Part shown: positions 35,903 to 47,669 of the stretch, piece by piece
How positions within the stretch are numbered: position 1 is the stretch's first letter
How the letters are laid out: each line of letters opens with the position of its first letter
DNA from: Copromyces sp. CBS 386.78
Lineage: Eukaryota; Ascomycota; Sordariomycetes; Sordariales; Sordariaceae
Assembly: GCA_030685235.1 (NCBI GenBank)
Contig: MU839091.1
Location: forward strand, 248,001-312,000
DNA: 64,000 nucleotides
Direction of reading: 5' to 3'
Program-made: the position numbers and the translations under genes
Notes under the pieces: generated by a model
What the model saw: only the letters and a program-made list of their open reading frames with translations
Databases searched by the model: none
Told to the model about the DNA's origin: nothing

Positions 35903-36158
35903 TACCGTAAAAACTCGAGAAACTGGCCGAAAGCTTTTCCTGTTTTTCTGGCAGATGTAAGGCAGGAATCAGTCCAGTCAGCCAACATACACCAGCAAAT
36001 GTATCTGCCCAGTTAGGGAAAACTGAAGGATATTGCCCTCCACGTTAACTCACATACATTTACATGTATAGGAAGCGGGCTGAGTCTGCCAGCTCCCTGT
36101 ACATATCTACCAGAAAAACAGGAAAAGCTTTCGGCCAATTTCTCGAGTTTTTACGGTA
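35903..36158 (+). mobile_element. 252-bp inverted-repeat element (MITE-like), copy 1
   Basis: Core 35905-36156, flanked on both sides by TA (35903-35904 and 36157-36158). Terminal inverted repeats of about 52 bp begin CCGTAAAAACTCGAG and continue through GGCCGAAAGCTTTTCC, with two C/T mismatches between arms. The interior has no coding capacity for a transposase. TA duplication, short length and long inverted repeats are what non-autonomous Tc1/mariner/pogo-type elements show. A second copy of identical length lies at 39036-39291 in opposite orientation. Confidence 0.8.
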
Positions 36159-36980
36159 CCTGATCATGTACAAGTATAGAACGACTTATATTATAAAGCA
36201 CGCATTAGCACATGGTTCATGATGACAAGAAGAGGATTATAATCTAGACTTCATCTCAGCTTACACAACTGACTCTTCATCATGTATCTCAAATACCTTA
36301 GATAAGATATGTAATCTTTCCCACGAAAAGTCTTACTTTTGAACACTAAGCAGGAATCGGACTATTTTACCTTTCTATCCCGATACAGCATCCATGGCGC
36401 TGGGATCGTCTCAAAGGCAGCAAGCAGGAACTTTCCCTACTCGGTGTGTATTGTGTCCAGCAATATTTGGGCAACTACTTTTGAGGTTTGATGTGGCTTG
36501 TACTTGAAGACAAGCAGAGTAGGTAGAGACAATGTACTCTCAACTGACTTCAAGTTAGAGAGAATATGTAAGTGGACGACACCCTACCACTACCCCAAGG
36601 CATTAAGGGACTTCAGGGTCCCCCTTATTCCGGGCCCCGACTCGAAGATAGCCTCAGACCCCGAAACCGGTGAACCAGCACGTGGTTCGACTTCTCCATA
36701 TCAATGGCCGGAACTTAACCAGAGGCTAAAGTCAACTCTCTAGTATGAGCCGGAGGAGTGTTTCTCGCACCCGTGAGATTTTCCCCGATATTTGCCATGC
36801 GTGCCCACCATGTTGATATAGTTCCATCATCACACGGTATAGCATCTAATGTCATACTCCAATACATCACCACCACCCGCCTCGATTGAGGTTATACACT
36901 CCTCCAGCTCCAACCACATCTCCTCTTGCCTTTCATTCCCTCGCCTCCCATGCTCATATGCTCCCATTCTCTCAACCGAA
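36159..36980. other. Intergenic, no gene seen
   Basis: About 0.8 kb between the first MITE-like element and a degenerate duplication. No domain-bearing frame or repeat was noticed. Confidence 0.45.
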
Positions 36981-37140
36981 CCCTGGCCGGTTATGTTTGC
37001 TTCCCTCCGTTATCAGATAGGGCAAATATTGGGTACAAGGGCAGAAGATCTGCATGAGAAGGCCTTCTGAATGCACCTGATAGAGATTGTGGGAGGTATG
37101 GAGCGGGCGGGGTGATGTGAAGATTGGTAAGTGGGTGAGG
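36981..37140. repeat. Degenerate direct repeat, unit A
   Basis: 160-bp unit that runs from CCGGTT..GCT through GTTATC..GAT, GAATGC..TGATAGAGAT and GGGCGGGG to GTGGGTGAGG. The same blocks recur in the same order and spacing at 37201-37360. The copies are clearly diverged with small substitutions, so the duplication is old. Confidence 0.6.
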
Positions 37141-37200
37141 CTATCTTCGGGTCCGGGCCTGGAACGAGGGGACTCCGAAGACACTGGGGACCCTTGATGC

Positions 37201-37360
37201 CTTGACCGGTTTGCTCTTACCGTTATCTGATGCTTGGATGAGGCGAATATTGCGAGGAGATACATACATACAGGTATGCATGAGATGCTGCCTGAATGCG
37301 TGTGATAGAGATCACGGGATGCGTGCGAGCGAGCGGGGATGTTGAATGTGGTGGGTGAGG
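37201..37360. repeat. Degenerate direct repeat, unit B
   Basis: Partner of unit A, offset by 220 bp. Shared blocks include the terminal GTGGGTGAGG and TGATAGAGAT. The changes include several C/T and G/A differences as well as others. Confidence 0.6.
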
Positions 37361-39035
37361 GCAGAGCGGCAAAGAGGGGGAGAGTGATGTTCTTTTGGAT
37401 GGGCTTGTGATTATTTCTGTATGGTGATAATAGATCTACACGGTTAACCGACCCGGAAGGTGAATTGCAGTTCCACCTAAGAGTTGGATGTCGGTGCCCC
37501 TGGGCTTTGATGCACAGTTGTCGGTGGTTCTTTCCTTCTCTGACTTGATCATACAGCAAGCGCACTTTGAGGAGCTGTTTTGTCTTTCTTGCATCCCATA
37601 TGTGTCTTCGGTCTTTCTCCACCGCCTTCCTTGGTAGGTTAGGTAGTGCCTTCCCGTTTCTCACAGACAACTACTACCTCTATCGATGATCTGAATCAGT
37701 CTCATGTCGCCGCAACTTTGTGTCCCCTTCCAACCTTGAACCGAAGGCGGCAACCATCTGCTATGTTAGGTACCTCTAGCTTCAAGGTTCAAACTTGGTT
37801 TGACCAAGCTCAAATGTGCATGCAACTCGAATTGAAACAGCTTCAAGACCAAAGGCCGCGCGGCGTGTCTTAGACACTCGTGGATAATGAAATTCTCGAA
37901 AGAGGGCATCTTCCTCCGCCATGCACAGGTGTAAATTAAGAAGGTCATGGTGTAAGTCCCTCAATTCTCTGTCCAGCAGGAATATCCCAAGCCAGGAAAA
38001 TTCAAGTCTTCGATGGACAACCAAGACCATCCATCCTGGAGAATCTTAGAATGCTGTCGGTAGGTCTCACCGGAATCAAGCTGTGACACAATCCACAACA
38101 AAACAGGCAATCTAGTCGACGCATGAATATACGTCGTACACCTACCCGGGGTACCCTATCCGACAGGGGACATATTAAGCAGTGTCAAAACCACAACAGC
38201 AACAGGATGAGATGAGATGAGACCAGACGAGATAAGGCCATACTCGGTTCATTATCAGACCGTTGCCCCGTATATGTCGGTGATGTCAGAAGAAGCTTTG
38301 GGACTCTGACTGGGATTGGCATGTGTTTAAACTGTGTATGTATGACTTTTAAGATGTTTGCTCTGCCGAGTTTGCACCGCACGGAGGGGGTTTTTTATGA
38401 CCCCCGTGGATACGTGCTAGTATACGTATTCTAACCATTGAATTTTTGGGGCATGTTCGGATAGTGTCGAAGATGATGGATAGAGAAGGACGAGAAGAGG
38501 ATGGAAATAGAGCAAGGGAGGACGGACTTTGAAGCTGGTCTCGTCCAGAGCATTGTTGAAGTTGCAGTTACGCAACTAACGCAAGGCAGTCATCTCACTT
38601 ACGTGGGTATCGCAACAGTAGCCTTATGTGCGTAATGTAGAATGAAGTGTAATATCACAAGGTGAGGTGGGATGTGTGTAAGTGTTAGCCTGTAAGTACA
38701 CTCTGTCTAACTTCTTCCTTCGCGTTGCCGTACAATGCCGCATGAGTGCTGCCTTTTCGTCGTCCCATCCATGTTAAACCGAAAGATGTCCGACTTCGGC
38801 AACCCGGCGGTAGGTATTTTCTTTCCACCATCGCTATTTGTAATATTGTCGATATCCTCTCCACTGTAAAACGTGAGTCTTTATCACTTGACCACTTCAA
38901 TGGCGGAAGGGTGCACGGGAAGAAGCGAGATAGCGTCGTCTTCGTTCGGTTTGGAGTAGGCAACCCTGCCTTGCCTTACATTACTCTCAGCCTACGGTCC
39001 CATATCAACGATCAATATAGGCATATATAATACAA
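37361..39035. other. Intergenic, no gene seen
   Basis: About 1.7 kb. Short open stretches on both strands without recognisable domains. Confidence 0.45.
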
Positions 39036-39291
39036 TATTATAAAAACTCGAGAAACTGGCCGAAAGCTTTTCCTATTTTTCTGGTAGATATGTATAGGGA
39101 GCTGGCAGACTTAGCCCGCTTCTTATATATGTAAATATATGTGAGTTAACGTAAAGGGCAATATCCTTCAGTTTTCCCTAACTGGGCAGATACATTTGCT
39201 GGTGTATGTTGGTTGACTGGACTGATTCCTGCCTTACATCTGCCAGAAAAACAGGAAAAGCTTTCGGCCAGTTTCTCGAGTTTTTACGGTA
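39036..39291 (-). mobile_element. 252-bp inverted-repeat element (MITE-like), copy 2, inverted
   Basis: Core 39038-39289, TA at 39036-39037 and 39290-39291. It matches the reverse complement of the element at 35903-36158 through its interior. The left arm reads TTATAAAAACTCGAG and carries extra C-to-T / G-to-A changes (CCGTAA to TTATAA, CCTGTT to CCTATT) compared with its own right arm and with copy 1. No coding capacity. Confidence 0.8.
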
Positions 39292-42200
39292 TTGGCCTGA
39301 CAAAGAGATCATGGTGATCGTGCCAGCTACTCCCAGTAATCGTACGTTGTAAAAGTGGGATCCAGGGAAAGGCTTTCCATCATCGGCATATTGTTTGATA
39401 TGCATTGTTTGTGAATCTGGGAACTTTTCCTTATCTTCCGCCGCATCAAAAAGGCGAAAGAAAAAGGCTCTATGGAGCCGCAACCGCATTCCTATAGTCC
39501 TATCATTCGATACATGTGACCATGTGTATGCGAGCAAAAAGGCCTCCGCGTTAATGTATCAAGGAATAGCCTTGTCCGGCAAATCTTGATAGCTGGTGAA
39601 CCAGATGATAGCTCACCTTGGGAGAGTCTAGATCCCCTCATAGAGTCTGCACTCATGCCGCAATATTCCGGACTCTGTACCTATCGTTTCACTGTTAGCA
39701 TGGCCATGGCCAAGATATCATGGAAAAAAGCACTCAGGTAACAGGAAAGACATGAGGAGTGGAACATAGAACGACATTCAGGAAAGAAAACTTCCGGACG
39801 AAGTTGAAGCTTACTCCCATGACCCCGGAGCCCCGTCGTCGCCTGTACCCCACTACAAGGGTCCGTGCCCCTCGAGATGCATTAACTCAAAAGTGCGCTA
39901 GCGCAATGCAGGAAAGGCTGTATCCACACAGCATAAAAGGGAAAAAGAACCCACTGCCTGCATTGTCTTCCTGCGCACACGTTGCAAAATATCCAGATGC
40001 TGGCGGCACACACCATCCTCGGCCATGTTCTCTTACACCCTCACATATGGGAGGATATCGGGAGAACACCCTCTTTCAACATCCATCGCGGAATATTGTA
40101 TGCGGTATACATGTAGCGAGATGAGCGGTGAGCGGCGGTTCGAATTGGCGTTCATAAGCCATTGAACAATCCAGCCGCGTGTGTGTATGTGTGCGACTTG
40201 GGGGCTGGGGCGCACGCAGGGAGGAGAGGAAGCGAAAGAGAGGAGAAAAAAAATCAAAATCAATAAAGAGGTCGGAGGCTGTCCGTTGACATCCGCCGAC
40301 CGGCGAAGGTTAGGGAAGAGATCCTCCCACGGGGTAACACAAAGAATGAAGCAAGGGAAGGGTGGTCGGGTCGGGTGGGTGTTGTTGAAAAAGTCCAGTC
40401 CCAGTCCAGCCGTCAAGGTGCATCGCATCACGCAAAAGGTGGGGTGCTTGCTCGGGCCCGTGGTACCGTTCGTTCGTTCGTGGGGATTTTCCCAGGACGA
40501 CTGGACGAGGAGGAAGATCGGAATCCGAAGCGAATCAGATCAGATGAGGAGTCCCATCATATCAGTCCAGTCAACGTCAGTGTCCGTCACAGCGGATCGC
40601 GAGAACAAAACGGATCCCCATCATGACTTGAGGAATCAGCCGCCCTTGGCGCCCTCGCAGACGCTTTTTTATGGCTTTGGAGTTCCCCCGGCTCCCCAGC
40701 TCCCAACCGTGCCAGCCATGGATGAAAGAACAGCCAGGGCCTCATGGAGGATCTGCCGGAAAATGGTTGAATGGGGAGATGGAGGAAGGGCAAAAAAACA
40801 CACACATCGAGATATGTACTAGCCGCTAGGGTCTTTCACTGCCCTGTACGACCCCAAGTGCACACCAGTGGGTTTTGAAGGGACAAGTGCCGTATGTACG
40901 TCATTATGGTCTTACTCTTCGAGGATGAATGCTTCCCAAGACTCTCCCAAAGATCCACTTATTTTGACCTGAAGCCGTTGATTGATGTGTGAAGAGCATA
41001 TGGCGCTCTCTGAGATTGGCAAGGTTGCAATGTGCCAAAGTCAGGAAAGTGTTAGGGCCCTGCTCTGCTGTTAGGCAGATCTACCTAGCAGACCGTGATA
41101 GAATCACCAGCTTCCATTGGAGAGCATCATTCGCCTTGGCGCTTGAAGAGGGTTGCTTGTGGACCGTACGTGCTCGATGCCGTACATGCCGTAGGTACTG
41201 CCGTCGGAGCCGAGAAGGCGTTTGGGGGTGTGTGAAGTTTGGTAGTGGGAAGCTTTCTTGCTACAAGAGATCATCGGCACCGGGCAGCAAAGAGTGGCGC
41301 GGGGTGTTAGCATGAACCTGGAAAATCACTTGACCACATGGGCGTTGCGTCTCAGCAATGTCTAACATGCCAAGGGAGCATTCGGTTGTCGCAGTTAATG
41401 AATGAGACTCTCAAGTCCAGGATCCTATCGGTAGAGACCTTTCAGACTTTCAGAGACCCCAAGATGAAGCGGGAAAAAAAAAAGAGGAAAATCTGATCCC
41501 AGTTCTGGAATCCCCCGAACGACCTGAGGTTTCAGCATGATCCAGCAAACATCCAGGACATCATGGCCGATCTTGTCCATCTGCTTCCGTCTTCAATCAC
41601 CACGCGGAGCTCATGGTTGAGATGAGGCGGGAATGGTAACCAATGGGAACCTGGATTTGACCACGGTCTACAAGGAGATGTAACCATCTTGCGCGCTTGC
41701 CTTTGTCCAAGGCGTGCTCATTGGAATTCATTCCGTCCAACGGCGGAGATAGCACTTGAACGAGGGGGGCTTGTTGGTGAAGATCTGGTTGAACCCCGAG
41801 GTATAGCGGGCGGGGGAGGGGAACTTGTGTGTAAGTTGATAGGTACCCATGAGAAATTTTTACCTCCCATCTATACTAGGGATATACATAGAAGCCGTGA
41901 CACGGGAGGCGGTGAGCGCGCAGGGCTCTCTCTCGCATGCAGTAACGGCGAGGTTGTAGCAGCGCCGGCACTTTGGCGCCTTTGTGATGGTTTATGTCGG
42001 TGGTGCAGAAGCGATAGGTAGGGGGAAGAAGAATGGGGGTTATAGTCGCAGCCACATGCACTTGTCCGCAACGTCTTTCGAACATAGCAACATCTGAATG
42101 CGTCTCAGGGATTGTGATGAGCGACAGACAGTCGAATTGTTTTCGGCGCCCATGATCGGATCCTCAGATTTGCAACGGGTCTGAAGTTGAAACGTGCTGA

Positions 42201-45200
42201 TCACAAGATCTGATTCTCCTCCCCGCTCCATCAGGGCTTTTGAATGTTGGTTGATTTTGGCCCATGCGTTCAATGCTGCTATGTTGAGTTCGCACGGGCC
42301 ATCTGAGCTTTAGATACCGGCGTAGGACCTGACGGCCCGGATGGGCTTCCATTATGGATAGTCAACAAAGACAAGATAAAGAATGTGAACGTACCTAGGT
42401 ACCTACTGGCACAGGACAAGCGACAACACTGCAAGGCTGAAGTCAAAAATCTTTGACGAACGACAACCGACCAGGCCCAATCTTCAATGTGTCATACCCA
42501 AGGGGCCGAAGGAGGCGACCTCGGAAATTGTAACGTCAGATTTTCTCGTCACTGTCACCCACTAAAAGGCCACAATTGACCACCAAGCCTGGGTGCCTGG
42601 ATAAGCTACCCGGGGTCAGATATCAGGCGTACTAACTGCTACCGAGTGGTAACATGGCCCGACCCAAACCTGGAGAGGACTTCCCGAGCACTCCACCAGA
42701 GGAAGAGCTTCAACGCTATCTGCGATAGAGCTAGGTATCACATCATCGAGAGCCCTGTCATCACGTAGCTCCCAACTATTGTACCTGGCGAAATTTGTTC
42801 CTGCGGCTGTGAAAGAATGCCGGCTTGCCGTTAGTCTGCCGTGCCTGATACTCTCTTCATGGCGGTTATGCCCGACGAGAAGGATTTGACACACTACGCG
42901 GGTCGCGGAGGAATCAAACTGCTGGGTTTTTGTCGACAGTGTCAGATAACGGCACTGGTTGACTGGGTACCTGAGGTCCTGAGGTGATCTTCCTGTGGCG
43001 TTGAAGTTTTCCGATGCTCTGAGGCCATACAGTGCCGTAGATACCTAGCCAACCACAAGTTCAACCTACGTTCGTCTACCCGTATGGCATGTGAGAGGGG
43101 CCGGTTCGAGGTCCGTTGAAAGCTGTCAGGTTGATTCCCATTTGCTCTCTGGGAGATTGTTTGCCGGTCATCTGCCCTTTCATCGAAAATCTCTTGTTGT
43201 TCTCGGTTTCCCCACGCGTTTTTACGCCCTGTTGCTACATGATGCGTACCTTACTCGCTACCATATTTTCGGAGGAGCATTGACAGGTCGTGCACGGATG
43301 AGTCTTTGTCCAGGTCACCCCGGCAGACATGGATCACTGAGGAAAAGCTCCTTGGACCCTGACCAAGTCCCTCAGAACCCTGAGGCCTTGGCTCTTGGGT
43401 ACTGTGGATCCTAAAAAGACTGGGTTGAATTCCCTCTTTTAGGGCTCTGATAGAGAGAATCGCATTCGCAAGGTATGCAGACTCTTCATGGTAAAAGGAG
43501 CAAGGGATGGCTCATGGTCCTGTGTCGATGTCATGCAGATTTGGTCGGAAAGTGGGAGTGTTGCATACGCAGTCAGCAGAGTTTCTCCAGGACGACGGTC
43601 AAGTTGAGAGATTAGACGAGCTGCAATGGCCTCGAATGGCAGACCCAGCCTATCGCCCTGTCGCCATGCTACGCCGCGATGAGGCGACCGCAATCTTAAA
43701 ATTGGGGCAGACTACCACTTAACGTCAAGGCATAAACATCCTTCCCATGGTTCAAGAACCGCTCTCGGGCTCTCGCGTGCAAGGGGCGGAACGAAAAACT
43801 TTCCTGCCGATGTACTAGCTCAAAGTAAACAAGGGGGCTGGACTGCTCCCAAAGTAAACACACGGGACAGCGACCCGGCGCAAGTCCTTGGATCAAAGAA
43901 CTTGGGAATGTTTCTCGGATGATGGACTGAAACCGTGAGCTGAGTCCCAGGATAGAAGAACCTTCATGACGGAGCAACCAAGGATATAAAGAGGAGCAAT
44001 TGGAATGCCAGCCTATCTGTGTCGGTATCAGGAGAATGTAGCTGATCTACCACGCAACTTGAAGTCTGCCAGATGGTCAACACTGCTTTTGAGGCTTCAA
44101 CAAAAACACTGGAGCTTGGCTCCTACCCGGTCCCGCACAGTGTCTTGCTACTGTGATTGGTGTCTGTAAACCCAAATGAACCAAAGTCACACCCGCATAA
44201 CTGAAATCGTGCTGCTTCACCGTGATAACACAAGAGATCGTCTCGAAGCCTTTTTAGCTACTTGAATATCGGTCAAGAAAATAAACACATGTGTGAGAGT
44301 AAACAAGGCGGCTCTTCACAAGAGGAACAACCTTTCGAGTTGAGGTTTGGATTTGGTGGCTTCTTGTGTTTGGTCCGATCGCTGTTGTCCTATCCATAAC
44401 AGGCTCTACTGCTGCTTTTTGGGTAGGTGAAATGAGACTTGCATTGCGTCCTGCAAATGCCCTGCACTGCATCTCTGATCTCGAAGCCATCATTGGCGTT
44501 TTCCCAGGTTCTGCTTTTAGCCCGGACTGTTTGAGCGGCTGCTTCAACAACAACAACTGAAACGCAGGCAAGCCATAATCCAAGAGAGCCGAGAGACAGA
44601 CACGACTTTAGCGTTGTATGACAGCAAATTCTACAGGATTCGATTGCAGGATTGCTACCTTTTTGGCTTGGAGTTCTGAGTTTGCTGGCGCTGTACATGT
44701 CGTAAAGCGATATTGCCCGACAGGAGATGGTAGGTCCAGATAGGCTATAGGCATGTATATCTGCCCGCATATTCTCCAATGAGACAAAGGCTTCGAACAT
44801 TCCAAGCCCAAGTCCAAGTTCAAGAGAGCCCGTTCCAAGGAAAGGGACCGATCCAGAGTCCAGAGTGTCTCGAGGTCCCTGGGTCTTTTCGGACAAAAGG
44901 ACTCTGACACAGGATGCCGTGACGCACCGAAGCAGCCAGCTCGGCGATGCAAAACCACCTGAAGTGAATCATCCACGCCGCCTAACCATCACGGTTGACG
45001 ATCATCGACCGAGTCACCTCATCGGTTCCCGGCCTCTTACCTTCAACAACCCTGAGACAGTGGGGACATAAGTAACTGCAACGAGGAGGAGGACGGCCGT
45101 GCGAACACGAAGAGACGAACACAGGGGAGATGTCGGAGAGATGCGGTGGTCCACGGCTTGGGAAATCGCACTTGCTGAAATTGCCTGGGGTAGCAGTGGG

Positions 45201-45739
45201 CAGTTCAACCCACGGCTGGCTTGGTCCAGGTTTCCAAGTTTCGTCGCTAGAGGTACCTTAGCCCCGCCCCCAAGCTGGTAACCGTGGTGTACCATCTTCC
45301 CTGTTCCTGTTAGCGTGCCAACGTGCCACGCTACAAAGAGCATCACGCAGGAAATCAACCCAAATTGCACGATGGGACTGTGAGGGCACAATGGAACCCC
45401 CAAGATGTAATTTCCACTGTTGAGGCTTTCTAGCAGCGATTCCAAAGCGTTGGAAGCGGAACGCCTGGTGGGTTCCCGTTTGCAAGTGAGGCGGGCCGCT
45501 AACAGAGAGGTACTCGCGAAGCGCAGGCGGCTGCCGTGCCCCTACTACCTCTGTCGTGGTGCTAGCGCCGCCAATCTCATCTGCCCAGGGGCAGTCACCA
45601 CCCAAAACCCACTTGCCTATTGGAGCCCAGCGGTTGACTGCTGCCCTCCTGCTGCCGGTGGTAGGGGACGGGGGGGGCCCCCGATGTGTGAAGGGACTGG
45701 ACTCGCAGGTTCGCAGCCCGCCCGTATTTCAATTTACCT
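39292..45739. other. Gene desert, no supported gene
   Basis: About 6.4 kb of ordinary composition. Open stretches reach 60-210 codons on both strands (for example 40181-40822 plus, 44390-44896 minus), but none has a recognisable domain, a consistent splice model or a clear start context. No LTR, inverted repeat or tRNA was noticed. Confidence 0.45.
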
Positions 45740-47669
45740 GTAGTCACCGTCCGCCCCTCCACCCACCCCACCGACCGACCGACTATCAGGAAGACCCTTG
45801 GTTCTTTTTCTTCTCTTCCCTCCCCCCCTCCGTGGTCGTCTTGTGGTTGCGCCGGACAGCAGCACCACCCAAACACGCAAGAGTTTGTGTATAGAGGGAG
45901 CGGAATCGGACTTTCACATACCTCACTCCAAACCAAGGTATCATCCTGTCCTGTGCTCGTCCACGTCCACCTCGTCCTCTCGTCGTCCATCCGCCTTTTT
46001 CTCCGCCCTCCATCCCGACTCCCGTCCACCTCCTCACAAACCCGATCTCCAGCAAAGCCCCCGCCCTTGTCCTGCCACCGAGGCCCTACCTTACCTTAGT
46101 GTGTTCCCGTCGGGCACCTCACCTCAACAACTTCCTCAGCTCTCTTCAGCTCGCCCACTCCCCCCCGCGAGCGAGTATCGACTTCCTGTCGCCTTCCTTG
46201 TATTCACTCGCGCGCGTGTCTGTCCGTTGACACGTTTCGCGGCCGCATCATTGCACACAAAGTCGTCGAGTGCGCCCTCGGGATTGGATCCGAAACCCTC
46301 GTTGGTTCTTTGTGGGAGACTGGTTACCGTGAGACGAACGGTCGCGCCAGATTGTGTGGACTTGGTGAGTTGCCTGATGTTTCTTTGGCCTCCTTTCTAC
46401 CGGTGTTTCCCCTTCCTGTTCAGCTGGGCCAGTGCCGGCCAGCCAGCCAGCCAGCCAGCTTGCCGCATTGCATCGCCGCCGCATCATATCGCTCCCAGCG
46501 CATCGCCAGTCGTCATCGTGCTCCTCTTCTTCGGCTTCCATTCCACAACATCGTGGGCTTTTCGGTCGTTCTTGGTGGTTTCTCCAGCACTCTCGGTCCC
46601 CATCCCATCTTGCAGCGGAGATCGCCGTTCTCGACAGACTGTTTGGTGCTGAGGCGTCGACCCAGGCCACACTGGCACAGCATGGAAGGAAATCATCTTG
46701 TGACTGGCCCGCCAAACATCAAGTTGGCCTCTTGCTAGCCCATGCGAGGACATAACAGCCCCCCCCATCGGTGTGCACGCGTGATCGGTGGCTCATTCCG
46801 TCCTCGCATACCTGCTGCAACCTACTGCTGCATCTTTGCGTGGATTCCACCTTCGGGCTCTACACTACCTATCCCAACCACTGGATCCTTTCGGCCATTT
46901 CTGCTGCCGCGGCATCGGTGTCTGCGTCGTCCGTCTCCAGCTGCTGGAAGATCGCCGCCTCGATACCGCTATTTTGCGACAACCTGAACTACTACAAGTC
47001 GGCCTTGAAACCGCCGAGCACGACTGAAACTGTTGGGTGAACACACAGACCGCAACCGGTGGCCCGACAACGACCCGCCTTCAAGTACCTACCCGTCGCA
47101 CAGAAACTGGAACCTCTGCTTGCCGCCGAACCACATCTGCACACCTTACACACCTACATACTACGCGCCGCATTGTCGCCAGTATCCCCGCACTCGACAT
47201 ATCTTGGACCCGACTTTGATGCCGAATGGGCTCATTTCTACCGGATATACGCCCACTCTGCCGAACCCATAACGGCCCTCATAACCTTCTCCGATCTCAT
47301 CGGGCGTTGTATTTACCAAATCGACTTCGATTCCCCCGACTTGAGCGAGCTCCAAGCGGTCGCTGTGCCAGACAAGAAGGGCTTGCCGAAAGAACGAGGC
47401 GTCTGTGCCTGTGCGAGGTGACGGCTCGATTAACTAACATATGACATTACGCAGACCGACTGCTGTCCGACTTTTGCCACGACAAACTCCCGCAAACTCC
47501 CTACAGACCGCACGATCACACGCGTAGCCTTCCGAGTCCGAGCTGCACATAAACCTTTCCCCGCGCCGACACCGTCTTATCTGGCACGCCTTTCCCCGCT
47601 GTCCGAGCCCGGGAAACGCAACCCTTTACATACAACGTCCCAACCCGTTATGCATATTAAATGCTAATC
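45740..47669 (+). promoter_or_regulatory. Promoter and long pyrimidine-rich 5' leader of the LRR gene
   Basis: Strongly CT-rich plus-strand DNA from about 45740 to 46600 (typical of filamentous-fungal leaders), a CCAG tetranucleotide run at 46437-46459, and then mixed sequence up to the start codon at 47670. Good splice-like signals are present, such as a donor GGTGAGT at 46364-46370 and an acceptor CTAACATATGACATTACGCAG at 47434-47454, so the leader may be spliced. It contains several upstream ATGs with open frames (for example 45798 and 47059), none resembling a known protein. Confidence 0.45.

Noticed and set aside
36972..37670. 232-codon minus-strand open frame
   Set aside because: It runs through the degenerate direct duplication, has low-complexity composition and no domain.
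40181..40822. 213-codon plus-strand open frame in the gene desert
   Set aside because: Charged, unstructured composition, no domain, and overlapping open frames in both strands.
45798..46652. 284-codon plus-strand open frame
   Set aside because: Ser/Pro/Arg-rich translation of a CT-rich leader without any domain.
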